Shown here one piece after another: positions 23,580-37,380 of a stretch of DNA of 64,000 nucleotides. How positions within the stretch are numbered: position 1 is the stretch's first letter; the number at the start of each line of letters is the position of its first letter. Origin of the DNA: Sipunculus nudus (Eukaryota > Annelida > Sipuncula > Golfingiida > Sipunculidae); the NCBI GenBank assembly GCA_026874595.1, contig CM049313.1, positions 18,595,508 to 18,659,507 of the forward strand, written 5' to 3'. The position numbers were made by a program, and so were the translations under genes. The notes below the pieces were generated by a model, which saw only the letters and a program-made list of their open reading frames with translations, made no database searches and was not told the DNA's origin.

Positions 23580-24116
23580 TATATTATTTATATTTATTTA
23601 TATATATTATATATATAAATATATATACAAATATATAGATAGATATTGAGATAAAATCTAAAACTGAGGAATGATTCAAATTGTAAGCTCAGTATACAAC
23701 GTTTATCTTAGAGCTAGTAATCTTATTAATTTTACATCTGAAAAAAAACCAACAATTTCCTATCGCGACAATAAAGGACGCTGCCCTGTCACATAGATAA
23801 ACACATCGTTTACAAACGCTGATTGAACATTGACATGCAAACACTGACGATAGGGAGGAGATTGGAAAATGTTATACACAAATGGGAAGAATGGTTATTC
23901 AACCGAGAATGACTGAATATCTTAGATCACAATTCATGATATATTTTCTTTATGATTTAACGATACATATTTCATGGCATATTTTATATTGTTATTTCTT
24001 CCATGTGCAACTTCATAAAAATGAATAAAAAAAGTAAATATATGTCTATGTCTATTTATTAATAAATTTATAAAAATACACATAAATAAGTAAATTATTT
24101 TTAAAAACCTATATAT

Positions 24117-24171
<55 letters not shown>
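23580..24171. repeat. TA-rich tract and (TA)n microsatellite
   Basis: Imperfect TA tract at 23585-23640, then a pure TA run of about 50 bases at 24122-24171. Intervening DNA is very AT-rich. Confidence 0.9.
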
Positions 24172-24174
<3 letters not shown>

Positions 24175-24804
24175 GTGTTTAATTGTGATTGAAACCTGTG
24201 ACCTGAACTGTCATAAGTAGGATTAAATCTTATGAAAATGACTATAGTTTCAGATTTTAAACCAAATACCTTTTTTCAATATTCCGGAAGGCAGAGAAAA
24301 AAATGTACTCTTGTTATCAATAAGGTCTATGCCCCAAATTTCCGTTGCCGCTTATTCTTTATAATATTTCAGGTGAATAAAAATAATATAAAGGTTGATA
24401 TATAGGGATTGTTAAACGAGGTACAGGTACTATTAATTAAATTCACAATAATATTAAAGGATTCCCCTTGTCACTTACTCCAATTTATTTATTTAACGAT
24501 ACTGGTTGACAATGATTGGTTGTATATATGTTTATTGTTAAATCCTTAAATATACTGTAAAATCTGCACAATGTGTATTTTCACGGGCGCGTACCTGTGT
24601 GACATTTCATCACCATGCAAAACGAGTCGGAGCGCACTCTTTAATGACGTCATGATTATGATGTCATACCATGTATCACATGACTACCTGATGACTTCCC
24701 GGTTTTCACTATATCTTTGTAAACAAAATGACATATAGAGTAATTCCTAAAAACTTATTCATTTCAGCTGGTTTTCTAAATACAAACGTCAGGTGTGGAG
24801 ACAT

Positions 24805-24872
<68 letters not shown>
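24805..24872. repeat. (TA)n microsatellite
   Basis: Near-pure TA run of about 68 bases with two small interruptions, lying between AT-rich DNA of the presumed intron. Confidence 0.9.
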
Positions 24873-24873
<1 letters not shown>

Positions 24874-25559
24874 GATTTATCATTATTTTTACTGCTGGTG
24901 AGGTGAGATTTGAAACTATTGTTTTATTGACCTGAAATAAATACAAATAAAATTGTACAACTCATCACTACCTATCTACTTATATGTAGTAGACTGAAGG
25001 CCTTCAAGCTGTTTTAGGCCAAAATAAAAAAGTGATGAAGTGATTGACTTTTAGAGACAATCCACATTCCGTATTTAGATATACCGGCCTTAAACTTTGC
25101 ACCAGTGTCCGCTGGTAGGATGTGCTAATGAGGAGAATAAATATATCACACGACAAGTACGGAAATTAGTAGTCCGGGTATACTCACTTTAATTTTGTTA
25201 AAAAATACGGATACTCCTTTATCCATGGTTTTCACATTTTATAGTTTGGGTAGTATTTCTGTGATATTTGATAAAATTAGACACATTAAGTGTAACGATG
25301 TTATATTATAATTATTATTTTATAATTGGTTTAACACAACATGTTTAATGTGTTTCTAACAACAACATAAATTAAATATGCCTATACCACTTGCAACAGT
25401 TAAAAGGCTGATAAATAGAAATGTTATAAGGCCACTGATTATGTTAATTTTAGAAATCCGTATGCACAAAAAAATGCACTTTTTTTGTCGTTGTTGTTTT
25501 TTTAAATGTTATCTCGAATCTTTAGATGCATTATGAATGATCTAGTATGTCCATTAAAC

Positions 25560-26550
25560 TAAAATAGTGAACTCAGGGGGACTCAAAGCCGCCATTTGGA
25601 GCATTTACAAACATAAAATAACACGGAATAATAACATTGAAACAAATAACAATGAAATATCTAAATGACATCCCCTTTGTATTATTATTGATTGATCAGC
25701 GCTACTAAAAAATAAGCTGTATTTAGATTCGGACAGAAAATCAAATATGTAGATGATAAAGTGGCGTTCGCGGCGGCAGCGAGCGACTTCCTTAATATTA
25801 GACAGGAGCCCGTTTGTCGTTCCGCGGTGCCCTGATGCGTTTGACCACGAATTTATAAACAACACCAGTCCCTTTTGAGTGAAAACATGAAAGAAAACGC
25901 CGAGCGAGCTTCTGTCCTTGGCTTCTAGTCGCTTTGATTCAAACAGAGTGGCCATCAAGTTAGTGGATACAGAGAGTCCGACCCTTACACAAAACCGAGA
26001 GTAACCTTTTCAACAAATTTGGCAGGTCTGAGGTGGGCGGGGCAGAACTATGACCTTCCGCGACCTTGACGGCTTGCGATTACATAAGCTTTATAGCGGC
26101 ATGGAAAAAGCTAACAGAAGCGCATATAAAAGCTAGGTTTAATCGAATGACGGGTGACTTTCTAAACCTGGCCTGCCCTTTGCGAGCCTGTCGCAGGAGG
26201 AAGGCAAAGGGGCTTGTCGGCCAACGTGCAAGATATATTGGCTGTTCGGTACAGCTACTCTGGACTGGGTTCGGCTTGTAGTCGTTCAATGTCAGCCGAA
26301 TTTCTCGGGCATTACAGCTCGCTCTCATTTGGTTTGGATTCGTTGATGGTGTGGTAATTTTTTTCGTTTCTGTATTCAGATAGCATTCGACATCAAAGAA
26401 AATCAATGGACAGCCTGGCTGGTAGGCGATAAGGGCCAGAAACAGCAAAAGAGAGAGACGGGTTTGTTTTACTGCCAGCTAGAGCGTCCTAGCCCCAAGC
26501 GACAAGGCCCGGGCCTTGTTGTGTCTGAAATTATCTGACGGCTATCTGCT
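25560..26550. promoter_or_regulatory. GC-richer island in the presumed intron
   Basis: Against the AT-rich background this block carries GCCGCCATTTGG (YY1-like, about 25588), GCGGCGGCAGCGAG (about 25769) and GGGCGGGGC (Sp1-like GC box, 26035). Open frames here (25605-25958 minus, 26080-26448 minus, 26066-26281 plus) overlap on both strands without a family. It could be an alternative promoter, an enhancer or an unrecognised exon. Confidence 0.3.
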
Positions 26551-26964
26551 TGAATCCAATAACCAGATGTTACATACAGATTCTAGAAATCCCGCTCACC
26601 GTGACCTGAAATTCCTTTGAACTGTGTTGTATCTGTACTGTTGCTTTTATATACAAACACAACAATTCAGCCAGGGACTTATTGCCCCACTATTACCTCG
26701 ATTACTTAGGTCTATGCCAATGTTGATGTTAATGCTGGCAAAAACACAGGGAAAATAAATATAATGGAATCCAGATGATATATCTGAGCTGTTACTTGTT
26801 CACTGATATGCCGGCACTTCTGTCATTTGTTCAATTATTTTATGAGGTATTATGTTATATTTTACCGTATTACCCTTGCCTTTGACCTGTAACCTAATTA
26901 TAGCAATTAACTTGCTCAAAGTTATGGTAAGAAATATGGGAGGACAGTTTAAATATGCAAACTA

Positions 26965-27415
26965 GAAAGCACACAGAGACCGCATTCCTCCGCAAACATT
27001 CTAGATCCCCGGAATATTACCAGGATCATCATCAATAAATTGTGATATGTAGCCCAATGAAATCATTTTATTAAACCAAAATAAGAGAAATGTGTTTTCC
27101 AGTTCTATGGTTCCATCACAGGTCAGCCCGCCAGAATAAAGGTGACTTGAATTAAACCACACTCGAATATGCAGGCGAGGGAAATGTTCACCCCGCTTCA
27201 AAATTCAAACTCACGGCCGGGATATGCAAATTGCTCTGTCAGGTAGAAAAATGCATGTTATGGTGTCCAAGATAATGCTAAAAAAACTGTTCTTTATGCG
27301 TAATCTTTACCCTCCATAAGTTTCATCGAAATCCGCTAATAGCGTTTGAGTAAATATGTTATACACAAATAAACAAAAAAAAAACGAACGGCGACAAAAA
27401 CGACAACACAATTAA
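26965..27415 (+). repeat. Dispersed LINE-tail-like repeat, copy 2
   Basis: Word order is GAGACCGCATTCCTCCGCAA, CCAGGATCATCATCAA, AAGTTTCATCGAAATCCGC and TAATAGCGTTTGAGTAAAT, then an A-rich end with AACGAACGGCGACAAA. It shares its start with 5806-5965 and its end style with RTE-like LINE 3' tails common in marine invertebrates. Confidence 0.5.
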
Positions 27416-27638
27416 AGTTTCCAGAATCTTATATTGTATAATTACCCCTCAGTTGAAATCCCCCCCTCCCACCCCCCAAAAAAGTGAATTAAAGATCGTC
27501 AGTCAACGTACGTGTTTAGACTATTTATTATATTGCATATTGAGTTCAAGTCTTTCAGCATATCTGCAAAGAATAACCTATTCAGCAGTATCGTACTGCG
27601 TAACATTTTTAATATGTTTATAAAGTAAATTTTGAAAA

Positions 27639-27673
27639 ATTAATTTATTTAAATTTATTTTAAATAAATTAAT
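27639..27673. other. 15-bp perfect AT hairpin
   Basis: ATTAATTTATTTAAA, a 5-base loop, then its exact reverse complement. All A/T, so it may be a low-complexity accident or a cruciform-prone site. Confidence 0.5.
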
Positions 27674-30590
<2,917 letters not shown>

Positions 30591-30629
<39 letters not shown>

Positions 30630-30645
30630 ATATATATTACATATA
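30591..30645. repeat. (TA)n(TG)n microsatellite
   Basis: TA run with a short TG interruption. Confidence 0.85.
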
Positions 30646-31069
30646 TATCAATGACTTGGTAGGAAAAAGTGTGATTTCCTCCGTTTGCATAATTAAGATT
30701 AACATGAAAACCAGTCGACATTTAATAAAACCCGTATTCCGTCAACAAATTTAGCTTTTGGTCATAATCGCCGTCTCCATAGGAGCAATAGTTTATACTA
30801 TTTTACATATATTTGAAATATTTAAATTTTATTTTTGAAAGCCTTGACACATACAGTATATTTCAATCCCTGACAGTAAATGAAAGTTTCTTAATGACGC
30901 ACAGGAAATGCATTTGTTATTTACAATGTGAATATGGTGTATTAAACACAACCCTAACGCTCCTTTGACGCACGTATTAGCTGCAAAAAGGTCACTCTTT
31001 AACATCCTGCCTTGTATACGTGCAGGTGTGCACGTGTCGTTCAGAATGCCTATATACATACACATACCG

Positions 31070-31071
<2 letters not shown>

Positions 31072-31121
<50 letters not shown>
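31072..31121. repeat. (TA)n microsatellite
   Basis: Pure TA run of about 50 bases. Confidence 0.9.
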
Positions 31122-31123
<2 letters not shown>

Positions 31124-31354
31124 CATGAGTTAGCAGATACTTAGGATAATTATTAATGAATAAAGTATAACTTAATTGATATCACATTAAACCTCAATCA
31201 TTTATACGTCAGAAACAACCAGTATAAATTGTAAAATATAAATAATAAAATTATTCCTCATAAACCCATGATATGAGCCTGCCGATATTTCGGACATTTT
31301 GGAAAATCGCTGATATGCTGTATGTATATTCACTAAAAGTATCGTATTTATGTG

Positions 31355-31508
31355 CAGGGAACCTTACCTCACGGCCACCTATCAATTACAGACACCTCTT
31401 TATTACGGACACTTCAGCCTGTCCCGTGACATGGAGACAAATAGGTGAGTGACCTCTCTGATGAAAAGACCCTGATCCCGGGGGTGTCCGTTATTAGAGG
31501 CTCCACTG
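31355..31508. mobile_element. Short pogo/Tigger-style MITE relic
   Basis: The right end, read on the minus strand, is CAGTGGAGCCTCTAATAACG followed by GACACC. The left end, CAGGGAACCTTACCTCACGG then CCACC, is a diverged match. TTACGGACACTT and GTGTCCGTTA occur inside in opposite orientation. About 150 bp, non-coding. Confidence 0.45.
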
Positions 31509-32177
31509 TGCTGTAAATGTGGGGATAAGAATATTTCATCTTTGTGTTGATTTTATAGGGGCTCATAACGTTTTCTGCGCTACGGATCAATAATTGGCCG
31601 ACACTTGGTAACTAAGCGGCACTGAGGGAACGCTAATGCTTCATCTGAAGCGCCTACAGCGATTTAGAATCCTGCCGTGTCAATGCGCATATATTGGTAC
31701 AAATCTTCAGTGAGTTATGTAGGTGAGTATATATATTTGGTAACATCGGAGTTATCCCGTTTGATAATGATCGCCCGGCAAGAGGTATTTTAATACACTA
31801 AATTAGTTTGCAAACTTTCAAAGATATGTTACCAGACCCGTGGGGTAAGATAAGTTTTCATCATCAGACGTTTCGCCGCATATTTCTTTCATCTTTCTCG
31901 TATATTCGCCGAGTCATTTTTGCTCGGGAAGTATCACGGCGGATATTTCTCAGATTCCGCGGCTGGTAACAGAGCTTACTTCAGCATTCTGTGAATTATT
32001 CACAAGTCCATCACCATGGCAACCTGCAGCGTGGTAGTTAAATATGAAATAAATACACGTGAGTAGAGTATCGGACAGAGGCAGGGTTAATCCGGACAAA
32101 CCGATAGGATACGCTTAATCATGTCCTGTCATCCGATACACGCCAATGAAGCCGGATAACGTAACTCTCTACTCCCC
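31509..32177. other. Presumed intron; X-box-like site
   Basis: No gene recognised. ATCACCATGGCAAC at 32010-32023 misses the RFX consensus only at its first base. Confidence 0.4.
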
Positions 32178-32630
32178 TTAAAGGGGCCTATTCGACATCT
32201 GACGTTTATAAATTAAAAATAATCCCTTGCACTTTTTATAAAAAATAGAGAAAGAAATGTCGATCCTATTGCACACAAGCTGTTTGTTTTATTTATATCC
32301 ACCTGTCTGTAACATTCGGCGGGCCGGCCAAAATAACCCAAACAAGTTCAACAGAGACATCTGGCGGCGAGTTAGACGAACCAGAGTTTTGTAAATGGCA
32401 ATAAGTGACCTTTCAACACCCCCACATATGCAACCTTAGGTTACATGTTTTTTTCTGTTTGTCAACATTGTGAACATGTATCGTGTTTACTAACAGCTTG
32501 TGGATAAGCAAGCTCATACAGAGGCGGTAAAAACACTTCCTTAACAGGAATTACCATTAAAATGTATGCAAAGTAAGCCAGAAATCACATAAATTCTACA
32601 GATATGTTAGGTGAATAGCTGTCTACGTGG
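32178..32630 (+). mobile_element. TTAA-flanked MITE family, copy 1
   Basis: The left end TTAAAGGGGCC-TATTC matches the ends of the copy at 36.7 kb, and the interior aligns to its reverse complement throughout (for example GGCGGGCC, CAGAGTTTTGTAAATGGC, GTGTTTACTAACAG, AATCACATAAA). The right end has decayed (TAGGTGAATAGCTG). Confidence 0.75.
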
Positions 32631-32699
32631 GGGTCACGCCAGCCGGACCATGTCCCAACACCTAGCGTTTCGCATGCACATCACCACATTTTGCCGAAC

Positions 32700-32870
32700 A
32701 TATTGAATATTTCTTGTTTTATTTTTTTAATGTTTTCCTGTCGTCATGTATGATGAAAGAAGGATACCTTGTTAAAAACAGCAGCCGTTTTTTTTTTTTT
32801 TTTGTTTTTTTTTAAGGGGGGGGGGCAGGGGGGAGAGGAGGGGGGGGGGTTTCGGTCTTCACATCTACCC
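32700..32870 (+). repeat. SINE family B tail, with T- and G-runs
   Basis: GTCGTCATG-TATGATGAAAGA followed by GGATACC and GTTAAAAA matches the tail of the SINE at 33.85-34.12 kb. A long T-run (from about 32788) and G-rich tract (32817-32850) follow. Confidence 0.5.
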
Positions 32871-33849
32871 ATTATCCTGGCCGAAGGAAATTGCAAGAAT
32901 TCGAAGAATTCGTATTTGATACTATTCTCTCGGTTGATTTACCTTGTTGATAAGACCTTGGCCCAAGGTTTTACCCAGGTGCAAATGCCTTCGAAGGAAA
33001 AACCAAAGCGAGACCCCCTTCATTGCAAGATCTTTACACTACCACATATCGTAAGAGCCCAGACATGTATATGTGATACCCACCCATAACACCTTGGCAG
33101 CTGTCAGTGTCAGCTGACATATGACCTTTCATCATGTCGACGCGATAATCAGTTATCTGCTCGCCCGTAACTGTTCAATAAATGATAGGTCTTCCATTTT
33201 GACATATTTGTTTATCTTGTTGAAATTATGCCATCACTGTAAGTGCTTAATTCTACATTTTCATATTAAAGTTTTCATTTCAATCCAATCCGGTTACTGA
33301 AGGTCCGACCCGACTGGTCGGCGTTTTATCGTCTCAGTGGAAGTGCCATGTGTTGCTGTGAACATTACGAAGTCGTTACGTTGAGTCTGATTGGTACTTT
33401 GCGTTTGGAGGGAGAGGCCAGCACCCTCGGGGTAATGTATTCGTTTAGTGGAGGGGGAATCTTATAAACCGGTGGGTTTATCTGTGCCTTGGTGCCCACC
33501 GGGCAGACGCTTTCAGCGGCTACTCGAGGGTCAGCGTGCTACATGAACCTGACCGGTTGATGGAATCAACGACCTAACCTCAGAAATGCAACAACATTCC
33601 TTCTGCCGCCCTCTGCATCAAAACACTGCCTTCATAGACAGGTTTAACCTGCCGTTTTCAAGGACGGACTGTGTATTTGATTACTAAGTTCATGATATCG
33701 CGGACATCGGCTGTTTCAAAACGCACCGCGTTTTTTATAAAGCAGGCTTCCCATCTGTACAAATTGTTTTTGTTGGCCGATTTTATTTAATCGGCCGGGA
33801 AAAAAATCTGCAAGTAACGTTAAAGTTTCGTCGGTCGCTGCTCGTCCGC
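32871..33849. other. Presumed intron sequence, no gene recognised
   Basis: Mixed composition. CCGACC-CGACT-GGTCGG (about 33303-33319) is a small hairpin. No exon is supported. Confidence 0.4.
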
Positions 33850-34118
33850 AAATCTACTGATTTATAGCGTGGATTCGGACAGTCGGGAGGTAAAACGCAC
33901 GGCTCTCCCCGCTGGTGACCAGGGTTCATTCCCCGGCATGGCTATGAGATTTGGTTGAAGTGAACCGTCCAAGGCCTTTGTTTTTTTTTTTTTTTTTTTT
34001 GTTTTTTTTGGCTTTTCCGGTTTCCTCTCCTGACATTTTAGTCACTTCTGGTTTATTTTTGTCGTCATGAATGATGAAAGACGGATAGGTGACGACTACC
34101 TCGCTAAAAATCGGTTTA
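33850..34118 (+). mobile_element. SINE family B, tRNA-derived
   Basis: The tRNA-like part near 33880-33950 has a good B-box (GGTTCATTCCC) and a CCCCGGCATGG acceptor-side end; the A-box is weak. It is followed by GTTGAAGTGAACCGTCC, a T-run, TCCGGTTTCCTCTCC and the tail GTCGTCATGAATGATGAAAG. The tail recurs at 32.7 kb, which supports a repeat family. Confidence 0.6.
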
Positions 34119-34169
34119 TTTTTTCACACTAGTCGTTTATTTCAAGACTTCCGTTTTACAAGATTCTTG

Positions 34170-34420
34170 AAAAAAATGGCGTCCAATTACAGACGTACTG
34201 GTGCATAGCAGTAGCGGCACCTAGCGTCTGTTTGAGATACTAGCCAGAGCTTTTCAAACGACAAAAGATGGCGTTGCATTTGTCATATGTTCTTGCCACC
34301 AACAGGTATTGCGCAGTCAACCACCCCTGGTCAGGTGGTTTTACTGTCTGTCAAATTTGGCGTGTGTACTGTGTTTACTAACAGGAATTATAACTACAGT
34401 TCCTTAATGTGAAACCCTGT
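34170..34420 (+). mobile_element. TTAA MITE family, diverged fragment
   Basis: AGAGCTTTTCAAACGAC, GGCGTTGCATTTGTCA, GTCTGTCAAATTTGGCGTGT and TGTGTTTACTAACAGGAA follow the order of the family interior, but no ends are visible. Confidence 0.4.
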
Positions 34421-35720
34421 GAACGTCGGAAAGCTCGTTAATCCTAAATATAAGGTATACATGAATAAATTGACTTTAATATAGTCTCTTCGATAACACT
34501 CCCCTGTCTCAATGGAGTATGGTTGCAGTCGGTTAAAATATTTTAATAGATTGAAGACCTTAACATGAAAGGCTAACATACTTGTAAACTGTCAGTGACA
34601 GAGCACCTGTTTCGCCTGTGGCATAATCGCATGCAGTTCTTATAGTTATGTATGGCCGATCGTCGCTATATTGCCAAACTGAAGAGTTATGTCATAATTT
34701 ATTTCTTAATATATCGGGACCTTCAAGAATTCGTAAATATTGCTAATTTATAAAGTCCTTGCATTTATGATAAAAGAAACCTTATGAATATCAATGTTAA
34801 CATTCAGTCCGCTTTCCAACGGTTTTTATAGTGTATGGACAGTCATTTTTTAAGCAGAAAATGAAGTAAGCCTGGATTCATATTGACACACACTTCTTCT
34901 TGTTCTAGCCCTTGTCCACTCTAAATTAGTAATCAGTGTTAATTTTACTTAATATTAATATTATATATCCAGCAAAAGCCTGCCGAATATAAACGACCAT
35001 GACGTCCATTGAAAATTCAAAGTCAAAGGTTCCAGATTCCGTGGGATTATCTTAAATGCTGTGGAATAACATTTGAACTGGAATGACGGGAGGGACTGGT
35101 ACACAAAAAACTGCTGATACTTTTTTCTTATTATAGCCAAATCTACTAGGGTAAAAGGAGAAACAAGATATTACAAGGGCAGGGGTGTGGGGGCGGTGGC
35201 CGCATTTCAACTTCTCCAAAGATACCACCTCTCACGCCCACTCATTCCACTCATGACGGCTGATATCGTCTTCATTTCCGGTTGTTACGTCATAGTCATG
35301 GCTGCCTAGGTGAAACTTCCGCTGTAGGATACAAATGATAAATAAATGTAAACTTTATTTATTTTACATGGATAACGCTTCACCGTGATACTGGTCAGTC
35401 TAGATTAAGAAAAATATTTTATAATCATGTGTAGGTACATCTTTATGTCACGTCACTCAACGTGGACGGAATTCTAGTGCTCCGAGTGTGTGGCAAAACC
35501 CATTTGGGTGATATCTACAAAATGGCAACAAATGACGTTTGTGGGAAATTTCCATCAGATTGGTTTAGAGTTGGACGTTTTGACAAATCAAATTTTCCTG
35601 TCCGCCATGAGCAGACTCGGTTGTCGGTTTTATCGGTCTGGTTGTCAGTAAGTTAAGGTTTATACAACATGGCATGAAAAGCTCCACTGGATATTCAATG
35701 AGATACTTATACCCGCATCA
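34421..35720. other. Presumed intron sequence, no gene recognised
   Basis: AT-rich. The open frame 35462-35656 (64 codons) has no known domain. Confidence 0.4.
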
Positions 35721-35721
35721 C

Positions 35722-35722
<1 letters not shown>

Positions 35723-35811
<89 letters not shown>
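35723..35811. repeat. Compound (TA)n(TG)n microsatellite
   Basis: About 59 bases of TA pass directly into about 30 bases of TG. Confidence 0.95.
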
Positions 35812-35817
<6 letters not shown>

Positions 35818-36649
35818 AGACGTTCTCGTGTCAATGCTATTTTCGATTATTGCCTTTCGAATCTATTTCGATTCAATTATTGTAAACAGTCATAATATTT
35901 CCGTTTTAATATTCCGTATGAGAAATGTTTTCTAAGTGGACTCTTTCAAGATGATGTTGCTGAGATGAAGTTGAAAATAATTTCTTGTAGGATGCCTCGA
36001 GTCCGCTTATCGATTAATAACTGGTGTGGATTCATTGTTCAGTGATCGATTGTTCAAAACATTTTTACAGCCCAAATACACACACATATATATATATGTA
36101 ATGTATATATATTGCTATGTTGCTCCAAACATTAATAATATTACTCATCTAGACATCAGGGGCTCTTCTGAGCTGGATTAATTGTCCGCACGGCATGGTC
36201 GTTAATCATCGGTGTATCGCAAATGTCTGCATCACTCCAACTTGGTTGTACATTTAGCTGTGAACGCCAAGAATGTGCTTTTTTGCATCACAGAAAGCAA
36301 TCAACGTGTTATAGTCAGGTGAGCCAGTATTGATTCGCCTGTTGTTATATTTTAAAACGACAAGGAGTCGCTCATATAGCGTATTATTCCACCAGACTTT
36401 ACAATTATTAAAGCTGTATTATGTCATAGGTAATATCATGACACATCGTGTTCATGACGTGTTCATCCAATATATCTGAAATAATTGGGCGACCACGATT
36501 CACTGGCATTTCGGCCATGATGCCATGGTTACAGCTGCAGCTGATCACGCCAGTTTGTAACATATTAAATTCCTTAATTAGCTCTGGCAAGACTAGCTGT
36601 CCCTTGAACAGCCAGTACAATCTGATGATAACTTTCTGGGCCAGTGATG

Positions 36650-37380
36650 CCATCGAGTCCACACCATTCGAGTGCTTGAGGTTCAAGTCCAAGTTCACGT
36701 TCTTCGAGTCCAAGTTCGAACCCAATACGAATATCCTTAAAGGTGCCCAATTACCTACCTTTTAAAAAAGTTTATGTGATTTCTGGCTTCCTCTTTGTAT
36801 ATATTAATGATCTAAGGGTTAATTTTGGTTATAAAAAGTTTTTATAATGCCTTGGTGAAGGATGGGTGAACTTGTTTATCACTAACATGTTTGTAAACAC
36901 AGCAATGTTTACAAATGGGAAAAACGTAACCTAAGTTGGTAGATTGCATATGTGTGGAGGTAGAAAGGTCACTTGTTACAAAACGCCATTTTCAAAGCTC
37001 TGGCTTATCTGACTTGCTGCCAGATGCTCTTGTTGAACTTGTTTTGATTATTTTGGCGGGCCCCCACATATTATAAATACGTTGATATAAACAAAACGAG
37101 CAGCCTGCGTACGGTAATATCCACGTTTTCTGGCATATTTTTATGAAAGCTCCAAGGGATTTAGCTTATAAAGGTCAGATAGGTGATTGGGCCCCTTTAA
37201 AAATCCATTTTAAAAATTCAGATTTTTATTTGTGATAGTTAACTATTTGACTCGGTCTGATTTCTCGAGTTTTTACCTCCAAGTCCGAGTAAAAGTCCGT
37301 GTTCTGGACACTCGAGTCCAAGTCAGAGTCCCTTAAGAAAGTGGACTCGAGTCCGGACTCCAGTCCAAGTCTGGAATCGT
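36650..37380. mobile_element. GAGTCC/AAGTCC-repeat element, split by the TTAA MITE
   Basis: Degenerate hexamers (CGAGTCC, AAGTCCAAG, TCCGAGT) form two blocks, 36650-36725 and 37245-37380. They flank the TTAA MITE exactly, so the MITE seems to have inserted into an older element carrying these hexamers. A third block lies at 45390-45455. Confidence 0.55.
36737..37200 (-). mobile_element. TTAA-flanked MITE family, copy 2 (best preserved)
   Basis: The left end is TTAAAGGTGCCCAATTACCT. The right end, read on the minus strand, is TTAAAGGGGCCCAATCACCT. The two form an inverted repeat of about 22 bp, and TTAA abuts both ends, the target duplication of piggyBac-type transposons. At 464 bp it is non-coding. 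The interior is the reverse complement of copy 1. Confidence 0.8.

Noticed and set aside
25605-25958. 117-codon minus-strand frame
   Set aside because: No recognisable family. It lies in a GC-shifted island where chance open frames are longer.
26066-26448. Overlapping 71- and 122-codon frames on opposite strands
   Set aside because: Both strands are open over the same bases and neither has a domain.
33880-33955. Functional tRNA gene on the plus strand
   Set aside because: The B-box is good but the A-box is weak, stems do not pair and a SINE tail follows.
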